Assembly (NCBI RefSeq): GCF_020740795.1
Contig: NC_067296.1
Span: forward strand, 6,053,001-6,117,000
DNA: 64,000 bases
Reading direction: 5' to 3'
Source of the DNA: Apus apus
Taxonomy: Eukaryota; Chordata; Aves; Apodiformes; Apodidae
Shown here in pieces: positions 34,601 to 63,406 of this stretch. Position 1 is the first letter of the stretch. Each line of letters starts with the position of its first letter. The notes under the pieces were generated by a model. It did not search any database, was not told where the DNA came from, and worked only from the letters and a program-made list of their open reading frames with translations. The position numbers and the translations under genes were made by a program.

Positions 34601-35003
34601 GATGGAGGGGAGGGTCCCGGGGCTGGAAGGATCCCAGGGCTGGAAGGGGCCGGGCTGGAGGAAAGGGGTCGGGGCTGGGGCTGGAAGGGTCCCGGGGCTG
34701 GAGGGAAGGGGCTGGGGCTGGAAGGGGTCGGGGCTGGAGAGGAGGGGTCCCGGGGCTGGAAGGATCCCGGGGCTGAAGGGAAGGGTCCCGGGGCTGGAGG
34801 GAAGGGATCCCGGGGCTGGAGGGAAGGGATCCCGGGGCTGAAGGGAAGGGTCCCGGGGCTGGAAGGATCCCGGGGCTGGAAGGAAGGGGTCCCGGGGCTG
34901 GAAGGAAGGGGTCCCGGGGCTGGAGGGAAGGGTCCCGGGGCTGGAAGGATCCCGGGGCTGGAAGGAAGGGGTCCCGGGGCTGGAAGGAAGGGGTCCCGGG
35001 GTC
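34597..35003. repeat. GC-rich minisatellite beside the TTPAL promoter
   Basis: About 400 bp of tandem units based on GGGGCTGGAAGGAAGGG and GTCCC or ATCCC, with units of roughly 11-22 bp that alternate in length. One strand is purine-rich and G-rich. It gives proline-rich or glycine-rich open frames in all phases, including one of 282 codons on the minus strand, which are artefacts of the repeat. Confidence 0.95.
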
Positions 35004-35125
35004 TCCCCGCCGCTCCCCACACCTCCGAGGTCCGCGCAGCACGGGCAGAGTTGGACCTTGTTAGAAATGAAATGTAGTGTTGATTTTGCGTCCCAGTGTT
35101 AGAAACATAGTGTCGGGTTTGGTTC

Positions 35126-35151
35126 ATATATACATATATATACATATATAC
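35126..35151. repeat. AT microsatellite
   Basis: Alternating TATATACA units over about 25 bp, between the minisatellite and the LTR body. Nearby, three versions of a GTGTTAGAAA-like segment recur at about 35058, 35096 and 35156. Confidence 0.75.
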
Positions 35152-35156
35152 TCTAG

Positions 35157-35800
35157 TGTTAGGAATATATGGTTTGCTTGAGATAAGTGAGATACCTGCA
35201 CATTCCGATTACACCAAGAGTGGTTTATGGCCCAAGAAACTGAGGGACTTAATTGGGCTCCACCTGGGGGATCTGGACATGGAGAAGGATTTATGGCCCA
35301 AGATCAGACCCAACAAAGCCACCTCTATCTTGCTCCTCGGGGCAGGATGGCACCAGCAGGCATAGATCATTTTGTTAATTGGGAAGGCAGCCAAGGGGGC
35401 AAGAAAGGTCAAAATTTTACCTTAAAAGGTAAAAAGTAAACTGCTAGAATGGAATGTGTAAACAGGGGCGGGAAACTTAGAGGATAATTTGAAGCGTGGG
35501 ATGGGCTGTAAACCCTGGAGTGCCCAGCCAGGGGGGAAACAGGGGAGGGAACTTTATGTCAGGAATAGGGAATATAAACCGTTATTCACCTGACTATGGG
35601 TGTGCCTGCTTGCTTAGGTCACCCATTCTTGCAAGGATGTAAATAAACTGCTTCGCTGAAGGATCTGAGTGGGCCTGTGCATTGGCACGACCTGGGGCCC
35701 GGAGTGTGGGTGTCCCGCGTTTCCTCTGCGTGAGGGAACCGCGGTGCCGCTTCGTGGGGACACCTCGGCCCTTCAGTTGCACGGTGCCTCCAGCCGTGAG
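35157..35800 (+). mobile_element. Solo long terminal repeat of an endogenous retrovirus
   Basis: The layout is that of a retroviral LTR without internal genes. There is a possible TG start (TGTTAGG at 35157, or the similar TGTTAG at 35059) and a long promoter-like stretch. TATAAA follows at 35573-35578, then AATAAA at 35642-35647, about 70 bp later, followed by a GC-rich U5-like segment. No gag, pol or env remnant follows. Both ends are uncertain: the left by about 100 bp and the right anywhere from 35690 to 35820. The promoter direction is plus, away from TTPAL and toward the 3' end of HNF4A. Confidence 0.7.
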
Positions 35801-36469
35801 CCACAAAGGCACAAGTATATCTATTAGATATATATTAAGCTTTTCCTGGGGTGGTCCCAGTGCATCCTCAGGGCCTCCCCCAGCCAGCGCCGGGCCTTGC
35901 TCCCCGCCCGTGGCCCGGCCGGTGAGGTGGGGAAGAGAGGAGAAGGGCAGCTGGAAAAGGGGGCCCAGCACCCACATCCCTGCCAGCCGGAGCTCCCTGG
36001 GCAGCCCAAAGGCAGAGAAGCTCCATAATGACCTGGTCAGAGCTCCAGGAGCTTCAAAGCGGGGTCAGGCAAACTTGGGATGGGAGCGGGGCCCAAGAAG
36101 TGTGCTGGGTGTAGGCAGAACTTCAATGCTGAGCAAGGGACTAAACGCTATTAGAGGGAGATTTTTTTTTCCCTGTTATGGTTTGGTTGGGTTTTTGAGA
36201 GGACAGAAAGTCATATCCCACAGGAGTTCAGATGGTGATGCCTGACCTCTGGATGAAACTGGAGTGTGCTGTGGCCACTGCAGCACCGGCCAAGTCTTAC
36301 AGAGATGAGCCAGGGGCTCCTGAGCTAACAGGAGACAGCAGGGTAGCAGCCATGAGATGCCTTGGGGGAATAATGACAACTTCTTAAGAAACTGACAGCC
36401 CTGCTGGAGGGGATTGTTAGTGGATCCGATGGACACAAATGCAAGTGAACTCATCAGAGATGTTGAAGG

Positions 36470-37277
36470 CAGATGTTGTTGAAGGCAGCCTGGGCTGCAG
36501 TCATCATGCACTAGTGCATTTCACTGTCCTAAGGGGTAAGAGGCAGATGAGAAGCACACTCAGGACTCTAAATTTTAGGAAAGCAAACTTCCAGCTCCTC
36601 AGGGAGTTGGTAAGTGGGATCCCATGGGAAATGGCCCTCAGGGACAAGGGAGCAGCACAGAGCTGCCAGATCTTTAAGGATGCTTTCTATAGAGTACAAG
36701 AGATGGCAAAAGCCACCAACGTACAATTGCAGCCCAGAGGGCTAACCTCATCCTGGGCTGCATCAAAAGAAGTGTGCCCAGCAGACTGAGAGAGGTGGTT
36801 CTGACCCTCTGCTCTAGTGAGACCTCACCTGGAGTGCTGTGTCCAGCTCTGGAGTCCCCAACACAAGAAGGATGTGGACCTGTTGGAGCGTGTCTGGAGT
36901 AGGGCAACAAAAATGATCAGAGGACTGGAGCAGCTCTCTGATGAGGACAGGCTGAGTTGGGGTTGTTCAGCCTGCAGAAGAGAAGGCTCCAGGGAGACCG
37001 TGTAGTGACCTTCCAATACCTGAAAGGGGTCCATAAGAAGGCTGAGGAATAGGTGGACATGAGGGAAAAGTTCTTTACTATGAAGGTGGTGGATCATTGG
37101 AACACGTTGCCAGGAGAGGTGATGGAGACCCCATCCCTGGAGACATTCAAGGTCAGGCTTGATGGGGCTCTGAGCAATATGTTCTAGTGTGAGATGTCTC
37201 TGCTGATTGTAGGGGGGTTGGACTAGATGACCTTTAGAGGTCCCTTCCAACCCAAGACATTCTGTGATTCTATGAAA
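36470..37277 (+). mobile_element. CR1 LINE, internally deleted
   Basis: The left part (about 36470-36715) resembles the end of the CR1 endonuclease region (GCAGCCTGGGCTGCAGTCAT, AGGAAAGCAAACTTCCAGCT, GGGATCCCATGGGAAATGGC). The right part (from about 36730) is the CR1 3' region (CATCCTGGGCTGCATCAAAA, GTGAGACCTCACCTGGAGTG, GGTTGGACTAGATGACCTTT), ending GTGATTCTATGA. The reverse-transcriptase region that should lie between them is absent. There is no intact ORF. Confidence 0.88.
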
Positions 37278-37279
37278 AA

Positions 37280-40200
37280 TGACTCATTTAACTCCAGTGA
37301 CCAATGGACACAGACTGCAAAACGGGCTCAGTGTCATGTTGGGGACTGTCCCGGGCTGAGGGTCGCCGTGGGCAGGTTGGGTTCTGCTCCGTCCTTTTGG
37401 CTGTAACCCGTGTTTTCAGCCAGGAGAGGGAGTCAAAGACAGTCGTTCAGGGAGTGGGAACCCCAGGAGCCTGCAGTGGTAAACAAGGCCTTTCTGGAGC
37501 ACCTGAGATTCAGCTCTGATTTATTTCTCTTCCAAAGTTTCATCCTTCCAAGGTGGAAAATATTTCGGTGACAGTGTGCCTGGCAAGAGATTTGCCAGTG
37601 TGGCAGCAAGCTGAGTGTGCCACGGGTGTTTATCTGCACAGACACTGCAGAGAAGGGGAGTACATTGATTCAACCCCATGCTGGTGTTGCAGTCCACCCC
37701 TGTTTTGGGTCAAGCTAGCTCAGAGCTGGGTGCAACCGGGCAAACTGGTGCCTAAACTGAGATCCGTTTGGATCTATGTTAATTAGACCTGTTCATGAAG
37801 TTGCTCCATGCCCTTTCCAGTAGATTATGGGACAAATGAGGTTGGAAGGGACCTCAGGAGGACAAGAGACTTTGCTTTGGTCCTTTTTTGATTTGTGCAG
37901 CTCCTGGGCACAGAGACCTGCAGCACAAGCGTGGGAAAAGCAGCCAGGAGTCCCAGGGCAGAGGTAAGACCCTGAAACTGGCAACTGCAGACATAGTTTG
38001 GAGGCAGCTGTGTCTGGGCAGGAGCCATGTATTGGGAAGGCAGGTCTGTGGCCTCACAGCTGAAGGGATGTGGGAGATTCCCAGGTGCACCTGATCCAGC
38101 TAATTGCTGAAATGAGCAGGGAGGCAGGGCTGATGGGAGAAAAGGCTTAAAAACACCAAAGAGCTGGGAAATACTGGAGCTGCAAAGAGGAATTTATGCT
38201 GTGGGTTGCAAAGTCTGGTTGGAATTTGCACCCCTCAAACAAGGGAGGAAAATAGAGCAGGGAGATGATGGTTCCAGAGCTGACTGCTTAATAGTTGCTG
38301 GAACAGGGTGTCAGGAGTAAGCAGGGATGTTTGAAAGGAGTGACGTGTGAAGGAAGCTCTGTTTGGGGAAACAAGAAGGGCAAGGAAACACGTGAGAATC
38401 CCCAGCAACTGCATTGAGAGGTGTGAAAAAGGATGCAAAAATAAGAGCAAGAGTCTCAAGCAGGTAAGAAAGAACAAGGAGGGAATGTGGAAGTGGGAAT
38501 ACTGCAAAGTGAAGAAGTGCTGGTGGTGAAATGTGATTTTGGGGTGGACCACCAATGAGGTGACTACCTTCCCTCAGTTTTCCTTATGTGGGGAATGTTG
38601 AGCTCGAGGGGAATGGTAGGTGGTGAATGGAAGTGAGAGGTCCAAGCACCAAGCCAAGTTGTAGGGGGAATTGTAAAGTACTGGCACATAAAATCACAAG
38701 AATGGTAGCAAGAGTTTATGTGATTGACTCTAACTGGTGTTGGCATCCTGTGACTAGAAACCAGGAAAGGCAGAATGTGGCTATAAGGAAGTAAAAGCTA
38801 AAAACTGAAAACAAACATCCAGGCAGTGACAGTCCTCCCCTAGCTGGAGAGTTTTGTCCTCACCCACAGCTGCAGGAGGGAGGACATACTACACCACATG
38901 CACACAACCCTCTCCAGCCGAGGAGATGAACTGCACCAGCTCTGCCACTTCATCAGCTCCAAATCTACAGTATTTTGAAGGACCTTCAATCAGGGCTTGT
39001 GCTGCCTGACCTTGAGAGCCACACCTGGAGCCCTGTGGGGAATCCAGCCCTTCTCATGTCCATCTCTCCTATCACATGTGATACGTACCTTTCTCAGCCC
39101 TACTCCTGCCGTTGTGTTATAAATGAATGGCTGTTGGTGTTGGTTGATATTTAATGAAGCTCATGTCATAGTTTTCACTCACTTACTTATCCAAACAGTC
39201 TTAATACCCAGCCTGGGAAAGTTATCTTGGCTTCTTTAAGCTTTTCCACCATTAGCAATAAACATTTTACAGTCTTGGCAAGCTGAGGCAGAAGAGAGAG
39301 CATGACTTCAAACAGTGTTGCTCACAGAGAAGGCTTTAAACTGATATTAAATCACTAAACTGTGCAAACATAACAGTCCTGTAATAAAGATAATCTATGT
39401 ACAGTTCAGCTAAGAGGGGCTCTGATCCTTGGGGTGCAGGTGAAACCTCTGGGCCCCACAAATTACACAACCCTTTTGGGTAGCTCAGTGTCAGAACAGA
39501 GAGCCACTGGTCCTGTAGTTTTGGGTGAGGTCTGCCCATGTGTGGGGCTGTGTTGTGTCTCGAGCCTGAGCTGCTTCTGTTGCACCAGTCCAGGAGCATG
39601 GAAAGGGCTGTAAGGGAACAGCAACCCCTGCTCATCTCCCTGGGCCAGGCTGGTGTAAACCTGCTCCCAATGTGGTGCTTGGCTGTGATACAATCCAACA
39701 GCTGTGCCTGGGAAAATATGCCCTAAATTAGCATAAATATTCATGGTCTCAAAGCCTGGATGTGTACATCCTCCAGGACAGGTTTCCATGCCTACTCTCA
39801 CCCTGTGTGTTGTTGTGTGAGAAGGGGATCTCCCAGATGACACCCTCAGTTCTGGGAAGCAGAGTTCATGCTGCAGGGGGTGGCCCCTGCTCTTCACGTG
39901 CTCTCCCCACACGTGTGGAAGTCAGAGCTGCATGCAAAGCTATGGAAACAGTCACTGACACACAAATGCACCCAAATCTTTAGCATCTGCCACCAAAGCA
40001 GCTGTACACAGGCAGGTGCCCCCCACCCAGGCACATAAAGTCAAGCTCACATGGTTGGACCTCCAGGAAGCCAAGTGTGCAGTGCAAGACAGACAGAGCT
40101 GTGCCCAGCCAAGGCTTTGAGAGAAGACTTACCCTCCTCCTTGTCTTGACTGCCTTTAAGACCAGCCATGTTTTTGCAAGAGCTTGGCAAGGGATGTGCT

Positions 40201-43200
40201 TGGCAGGGCCTCTGAATGTTTTAAATATGATGGGATTTTTGTAGTTTAATTTACTCTGATCTGAGTGTTTTCCCAGTCTTTCATGGTGTGTCACCGTGCC
40301 CTGGCACACTGGAAGGAAAGCAGCTGTCTCTGCAGCAGGGTGGGTCCCTGGCAAGATTAGTCCTCATGTGGGGCTGTGAAGTGTTGCTCAGGGACCTGTG
40401 CTCCTTGCAGCCCCTCCATGGTAATGCCTGCAGTGCTGCTTAGTGTGTCAGAGCAGGAGAAACTCTTGGTTTTGCTTCTCTAGGAACCTGGTTGGTAAGT
40501 GGTGTAGGATACTTTCCAGGGGCAGGGTGAGGGAATCTCTGCTGCTCCCTGGGTTGGACTGAGTGCTTTTGCTCTTGGGGCTTTCAACATGGTGCCCACC
40601 ACAACCCCTTAGATCAGTGGCAGTGGGAATGTGTGAAGCAAGGTTTGGTGTTGAAGTAACTTCTAAGCAATAGCTCAGGCACTTGCAGAGCCTTGGGGTG
40701 AAGGAATCCAGCTGTGTGATGGGCTGGAAGGAGAGGGGCTGCAGGCAGGAAATAGTAGGATTTCTTTGGAAATGTAAGAGCCTGCAGTCCTGGAGCTGTG
40801 GAGGATCACAGTGGTCATCCTTCCTCTGTGCCAGAAGTGCTGTAGTCCAGAGTCAGGGATTCTGGGCCTGGCACTAAGGGCTCTCTTTGCTGCTTCTGAC
40901 TCAAGCTCAGTTTTCTGTTGTTTGCCATCTCAGCATGCATGAACTGGAAATGTCCATGTCTCTTTAGGTGGATCTTTAAGGCTTTGTGTCCTCTGCAAAT
41001 CAGCTCTGAGCAGATCCAGGATATGCATGAACCAGTGTGCTCCATGTCAGTGGTTAATGGTAATAACCCATGGGTAGGATTAATTAATGGCTGTTTTTAA
41101 GACACAGCCAGAGAGAGCTGAGTTACATTGTTGTAATGATTTTCCTAGTCAGCCAGGAGAAACAGGTCATGTTCCAGCTGTGCTAACACCTGGTTGGCAG
41201 CTGCAGGGAAGAATTCCTGTCTGGCTCATGATGCTTTCTGCTGTGGGTGTCTATCCAGGCATGTCCCTCAGGCAGCTCTTGCACTGCTTATTGCACCCGT
41301 GGCAGTTTCTGGCAGGAGGCAGGGAACCATAACAGCTCCCCCAGACCAGAGTCATGTAGTATGGGGTTCCTCAGGCTCAGAAGGGCTCACTGGTTTTGTG
41401 TGTCTATGGGGTCACGAGGAACTGCAGGTCCCAGCCAGGCAGAGTTGCCAGATGGGAGGGACAGAAATGGAGCATGGCTTGCAGAGCCCAGCAGTTTGTG
41501 TAACCTGTATCTTCTACTGAGCTCCCAAGTTAGGGGTGGCTTCAGGCCTCTGAAAGCTGATGAAGCAGCCATGATCAGGCAAGCCTGGCATCGCTCCAGG
41601 TCCAAAGCCAGAGTAAGCCTCAGAAACCACATTCCTTCCCAAGACCCAGGTTAGACTTGGAGCTCTTCTCCCCCTGGGCTTGAACTGGGAGCACTGTTGA
41701 CCCCAGAAGCCTCTTTTCTCTTGCAGAGGACACTGAACTGAGGGACGTGACTGCAGTCTTGTTTGTGCCGAGCTCTCCTGCTCCCTCCACACCTAATGAA
41801 GCTGACACTATATTGCCATTTTTATTGGCCTGGCTGGCAATTTTTCAGGTGCTAGGTGTGTTTATGATTGTCAGGGTCACACCTCAATTAGGAATGGGGA
41901 GAGGGATTTTAAACATACCCACACCTTACCCTCCCTCCTCCAGCTTTTGCAGGTGGAAAGGGATTGTGAGGTGCATGGCTTGAATTCCCAAACTGGTTGG
42001 TGATATCTGCACTCAGCCTTGAGGGGACAGGCCAGCCTGGCACACAGAACTGCCTGGCTCAGCAGTGCCACGTTGCTGAACCATCCCTGCTGCCTCTTGT
42101 GCACGACTATCTGTGCCTGTGTGTGCACTTGCAAGTTTAATAGCAGCAATAGTTGCTTTTGTCAGAGAGATGTGAGCCATAAAACTTGTTTGCCAGTCTT
42201 TTTTTTTCCTTCCCCACTGAGATATGAAAGCTGTGGAAAAGGCTCCAAAGCCTGTTGGTGATCCCAGATGAAGATGATATAAGGAATATGAAAAGAATGC
42301 ATTTCATAGTGGCCAGAGGACCTAAAAATACCACTTTCACAGCTTGGACATTGTGAAAAGATCTCGCAGCTGGAGATACTGCTTTCCAGGAAATCATCCT
42401 TAGTCTAGGTTGCAAGCACAGAAGAGGACAGTAAAAAGCTCTTGTGTCCAAAAACAACATAAGGAAGTTGTCTTAAAAGCTGATACTAGTTGTCCCTACA
42501 ACAGCCATCTTCTGTGACATGGGATGTTGCCCGTGGGCTCCAGGGAGCCCAGCAGGATAAAACAGAGCCCATCAGTGGCAAGACCAGTGTCTCAGGGTGA
42601 TTCCAAGCTGGAGTGGCAGAAGAGATGAGGGTTGAGACAGAATGCCACTGAAGGCCAAGGCTGTCACTGGGGCAGCGTGTGGGGTTCTTTGCAAGGGAGC
42701 TGAATCCAGCACTAAGAAACTTCCTGTAGGGACTGCACTGATTTAAGATTAACCAGGTAAAGGGCAACCTTGATAGAGCAGTTCATGGGAAGAAATCCAG
42801 GAGACTTTATTACTTCAAAGATTTGATATTATATGGAGATTTTAGGGGTTATACCCGGGTAAGACCAACTGTGGGTCACAGTATTCCTGGGGCAGGCAGA
42901 GGAGCCCTGCTTTTCACTCCACACTAAAGAGAAGGAACCAACTTCCTTTGACTGGACTCACAACTTGGACACTGTGTCCATAACACATGTCCAAGTTCTG
43001 CCTCTGCTGACCTTGCTCAGGCATTCAGTGATGGCATCAAGGCTCCAGATCATCATAGGTGCACGCACAGTAAGGACATGTCTGAGGTCTGTCCTGTTCT
43101 GCTGGGTCCTTGGCCCCAGAGTGGAAGGCAGGCTCTATCTGCTGTCTCCACACAGTGCTCAAGCACAGTCTGAATCTCATCCCTGCATCTCACACCTGCT

Positions 43201-44080
43201 GAGAGTTTTCACCAGCACTCTGGATGTGCAAGTGGGATGGAAGATGAGGCTGCTTCTCATCCCTCATACCTGGGATGAGACTGCCCACCTCATTTCACAT
43301 GGAGGGCAGGACATGGGGGAACATGAGGGGCATCTCCTGCAGATCAGAGCTGAAAATGCTGGATGTTGTTCCTCCCCAGATACCTAATCTTTACAGCCAT
43401 CTAGACCTCTCTCCCCTCTTCCTGTTATCTTCCTGGGCATGCTACAGCTGAGCGCAGGCTCCCGTGATCAGAGGAGCAGGTCATTAAGAGCCTTCTCTAA
43501 TTGTTGGTGTATTTCTTCACCTTTACAACCAGTGACAAATTGACTTTCACTTTATCATCTTCTGGTGCCCTGTGGGCTCAGTCTGCCTTTGGCTGCACCT
43601 GTGCAGCGGGCTGGCTGTGTGTGAAGCAGAGCAGAATCATCACCACAAAGTACTCAGAAGTTACCTTTGAAATACAAGAGGGACTTAAAGATGAACATGT
43701 TCAAAATGCTAATATAACATATTTTGGCTTCCTTTGCTTGGCTTTCAGAGTGTGGTTACTTTTAAGTCTTTAGTCTCTCTGGAATCACGAAAGAAAATAT
43801 TTATTCTTCATGTTTGTTTTTCTTTTAATGAAAATTGGGATTGTTATTCAATATTATGACTCCACCACAGGTGGCTTCAGGACAGACATCAGCTAACATG
43901 AGGCTTACCAGGAAACAGTGACAGCTGGCAACAGCATCAAACACTTGTTTGGGCTTTTTCCTCAAAACACAGATGCTTTGTGCTCAGACCAACAAGGAGG
44001 TGAGCCCCTTGGTTTAAAATAAATCCTCCCAGAAGAAAGAAATCCATCTGTCTGGGAAAAGTTAGAAAATATTTTTGCAT
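37280..44080. other. Intergenic stretch between TTPAL/LTR and the HNF4A 3' end
   Basis: I see no coding exons with homology, no RNA gene, and no clear mobile element beyond a short CR1-like scrap near 37835-37870. The open frames present are short or compositionally driven. In mammals no conserved protein gene lies between TTPAL and HNF4A; R3HDML lies on the other side of HNF4A, so its absence here is expected. Confidence 0.55.
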
Positions 44081-44120
44081 TTATTTCTTTTTTTTTCTTT
44101 TCTTTTTTTTTCTTTTTTAA
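44078..44120. repeat. T-rich tract with possible HNF4A polyadenylation signal
   Basis: The plus strand is a TTTCTTTT-type low-complexity run. At its left edge TTTATT (44090-44095) gives an AATAAA on the minus strand about 2.0 kb after the HNF4A stop codon. It is a candidate distal polyadenylation signal, though low-complexity context weakens it. Confidence 0.5.
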
Positions 44121-46096
44121 ATGAATACAAACTCTAGTGAAGAAATATTCCTCTGTTTCCATTGGAAGGCAGTAACCAGCAAAAATTAATGTACAGTATT
44201 GAGGAATGCTTGGTGCAAATGGACCAAAAAGGGCTCCCCACAGAGTGTCTCTACGTACAGGAAAAAAAAAAGGTGCTGCAGTTGGAAAAGACAGCCTGGT
44301 TATCACAGGGTTGTTTGGGTTGGTTTTGGGTTTGGTTTTTTTTTGCATTTAATCTCCCAGTTATAAATAATCAATGTGATTTACAAAATAATTTACAGAA
44401 AATGATTGGATTCATCATTGCAATAAATTACTGGGTACACTGCCACCAGCCTGCAGGGGGGATCCAACACTTCTGGCACCCTCAGCACAGGGAGAGGTGT
44501 TTCATCTTTGCTTTGGGGATCAAGGGCCAGACCTGCTGCTCCTCTGGCTGGACTGGCTCAGTTTCCTCCCCACCAGGGACCTCTCGTGGTTCCCCCAGCC
44601 CCATCCTCCTGAGAGGCCAGCACCCCACACAGTCCATGGTCAGTGGGAGCTGCTGTGGGTGGTGCTGCCAACAATGGCTGGAGCCTGGAGCAGTGCAGCC
44701 GGAGAGGTGGGTGCGGGGGGGCTCCTGGTTCAGCTGTAAACCAGAGGTCAGGCTTGTGGCACAGGGAAATGGGGATGGGAGGGAGCAGGGTGGGTGGGCA
44801 GGAGCAGACCCAAGGCTGGGGCAGACCCAAGGGGCTTGGGTGATACAGGGTCTTTGCTTGAACTCTGTTCTTTGCAGGACTCGAAGCCTTGTGGTTTTGA
44901 GATTGTTATGGCTCCTTCAGACCCCAGAGGGTTGGAGAGCAGCAAATTCTGATTGTGTTATGAATACCTACAAAGCTGTTATCAGCCACTCTAAGCTGAG
45001 GGAGTGGCACTGGACTGGACAGGTAGATTATATGGGCTATCTCAGCATTAAAGCTGGGTCTGACCTCAGATCCTGGGTGACAATGCTCCCAGCATGTGGG
45101 CAGCTCAAGGCTTTGGTCCATCCTGCAAGGTTTGGGCTTTTCTTGCCCTCACAGGTCCCTCCATATCATACATCCTCCCCAGCCTGCTTCCTTCCAAATA
45201 GGCATCCAGTGGTCTTCTTCTGACCACTGAGAAGCAGTAGTGGGGCCAATGTTGTTTTGGGCAGTGCTGCTCATAGCCAGCCTGTGCAGGGGTGAGTGAC
45301 CCCATCCCATGAGCTGAAATCTCCTGAATCCCATGGTCTCCCAACTTCCCAGTCCAGGTAGACAGGAGGCAGTAGCAGTGTAGGGGAAGAACTTGGCAGT
45401 GGTTGTCTCTCTGAGCCTTGTGGTTGGAGAGCAGTCATGGCACAGAAACAGCAAAACCCCTCAAAAGGCAGAAGGATCCAAATAGTGGAGAATCCTGGTG
45501 GGCCAGAGTTTGCACCAGTATCAGCTAAAACAATCTCTCAGAGCTGGCTGTGAAGGTTAGCTTTTTGGATGGGGACACCATGCAAAGACCTGGGACTAGC
45601 CAAGGCTGAAGAGCAGTTCTGCCAGTGCTGCCTGAGCAAAACCCATGTGCTTCACCTGCTGCAATGCTCCCAGGGGAGCATCCACATCCATCAAGTTTGG
45701 CTGGACTGAGAGCTGTCTGGGAAGCTGGTGTGGCTGCAGGAGGGAAGCTCTCCATTCACACAGCTCAGAGAATTGCTTCTTCACAGGGTCTGGTCTGACT
45801 GTCCCCAGCCAGTCCCTGTAACCTCCCCACAAAGGAAGGTGAAAATCTGGCTCTTCTTACAGGGACTGTGGGTTTCAGTTAGGCTTCAGCCTTAGTTCTG
45901 GGACTCGGGGCTGCCCGTGGGACAAGGTGTCCACAGCAGGAAGACAGCTTTTGGTAGTGGTGGACTAGTCCAATAAGCAAGTCCGTGTGTTTGCACCCAA
46001 GGACCTCTGGATGGCTTTTCTTTTCACAGTGACAGAGTCAGTTTGGGCTTTTCTCCAACACGGTCTTCTCAACAAGGCCAGCTGCTCTTCAGATTG
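44090..46096 (-). other. HNF4A: Probable HNF4A 3'UTR
   Basis: About 2 kb follows the HNF4A stop codon up to the first plausible AATAAA on the minus strand. The length is in line with the long 3'UTR of mammalian HNF4A. The exact end is not determined. The plus strand of this region holds a 353-codon open frame, discussed in the findings. Confidence 0.45.
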
Positions 46097-63148
<17,052 letters not shown>

Positions 63149-63400
63149 TATCATCAGCAAACACAGGCCAGATTGTACCGATTCCCTCGTCCGGGGCTAT
63201 TGGCCCTTCTGCCTCCCTCTGCCTTCTCTGCGTCCCCTATCTGTTGTCTTCTATTTCAAATATTTCTCTGAAAGGATTTGCTGAGCCTCAAGGCCTATAC
63301 TCCCCAGAGGGGTGGAGGCAGGAGGCAGGGGGTTAATCTTTAATCATCTCACCCACTGCCGAACGCTGCTAAGCTGTTGGTTTGTGGTTTGTTTTTTTTT
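63149..63400 (-). promoter_or_regulatory. HNF4A: HNF4A P1 proximal promoter
   Basis: The sequence directly upstream of the P1 first exon. An HNF1-type site, GGTTAATCTTTAATC, lies at 63331-63345 on the plus strand, about 185 bp before the start codon. Mammalian P1 has a functional HNF1 site in an equivalent place, part of the HNF1A-HNF4A cross-regulatory loop. A CCAAT-type element (ATTGG on the plus strand) lies at about 63199-63203. There is no clear TATA box and the region is not a CpG island, in keeping with a tissue-restricted promoter. Confidence 0.7.
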
Positions 63401-63406
63401 TTTTTT
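63389..63406. repeat. T-rich homopolymer upstream of HNF4A P1
   Basis: About 15-17 consecutive T on the plus strand, just upstream of the HNF1-like site. Otherwise 63400-64000 holds unremarkable upstream sequence with a pyrimidine-rich patch near 63700-63755 and no gene. Confidence 0.75.

Noticed and set aside
34194-35042. 282-codon proline-rich frame on the minus strand (and parallel frames on both strands)
   Set aside because: It lies mostly within the tandem minisatellite; all phases are open because the repeat lacks stops. Not a gene.
35800-46000. Search for R3HDML between TTPAL and HNF4A
   Set aside because: No CAP-domain motif found. In human, R3HDML lies upstream of HNF4A, so it is expected beyond the right edge, not here.
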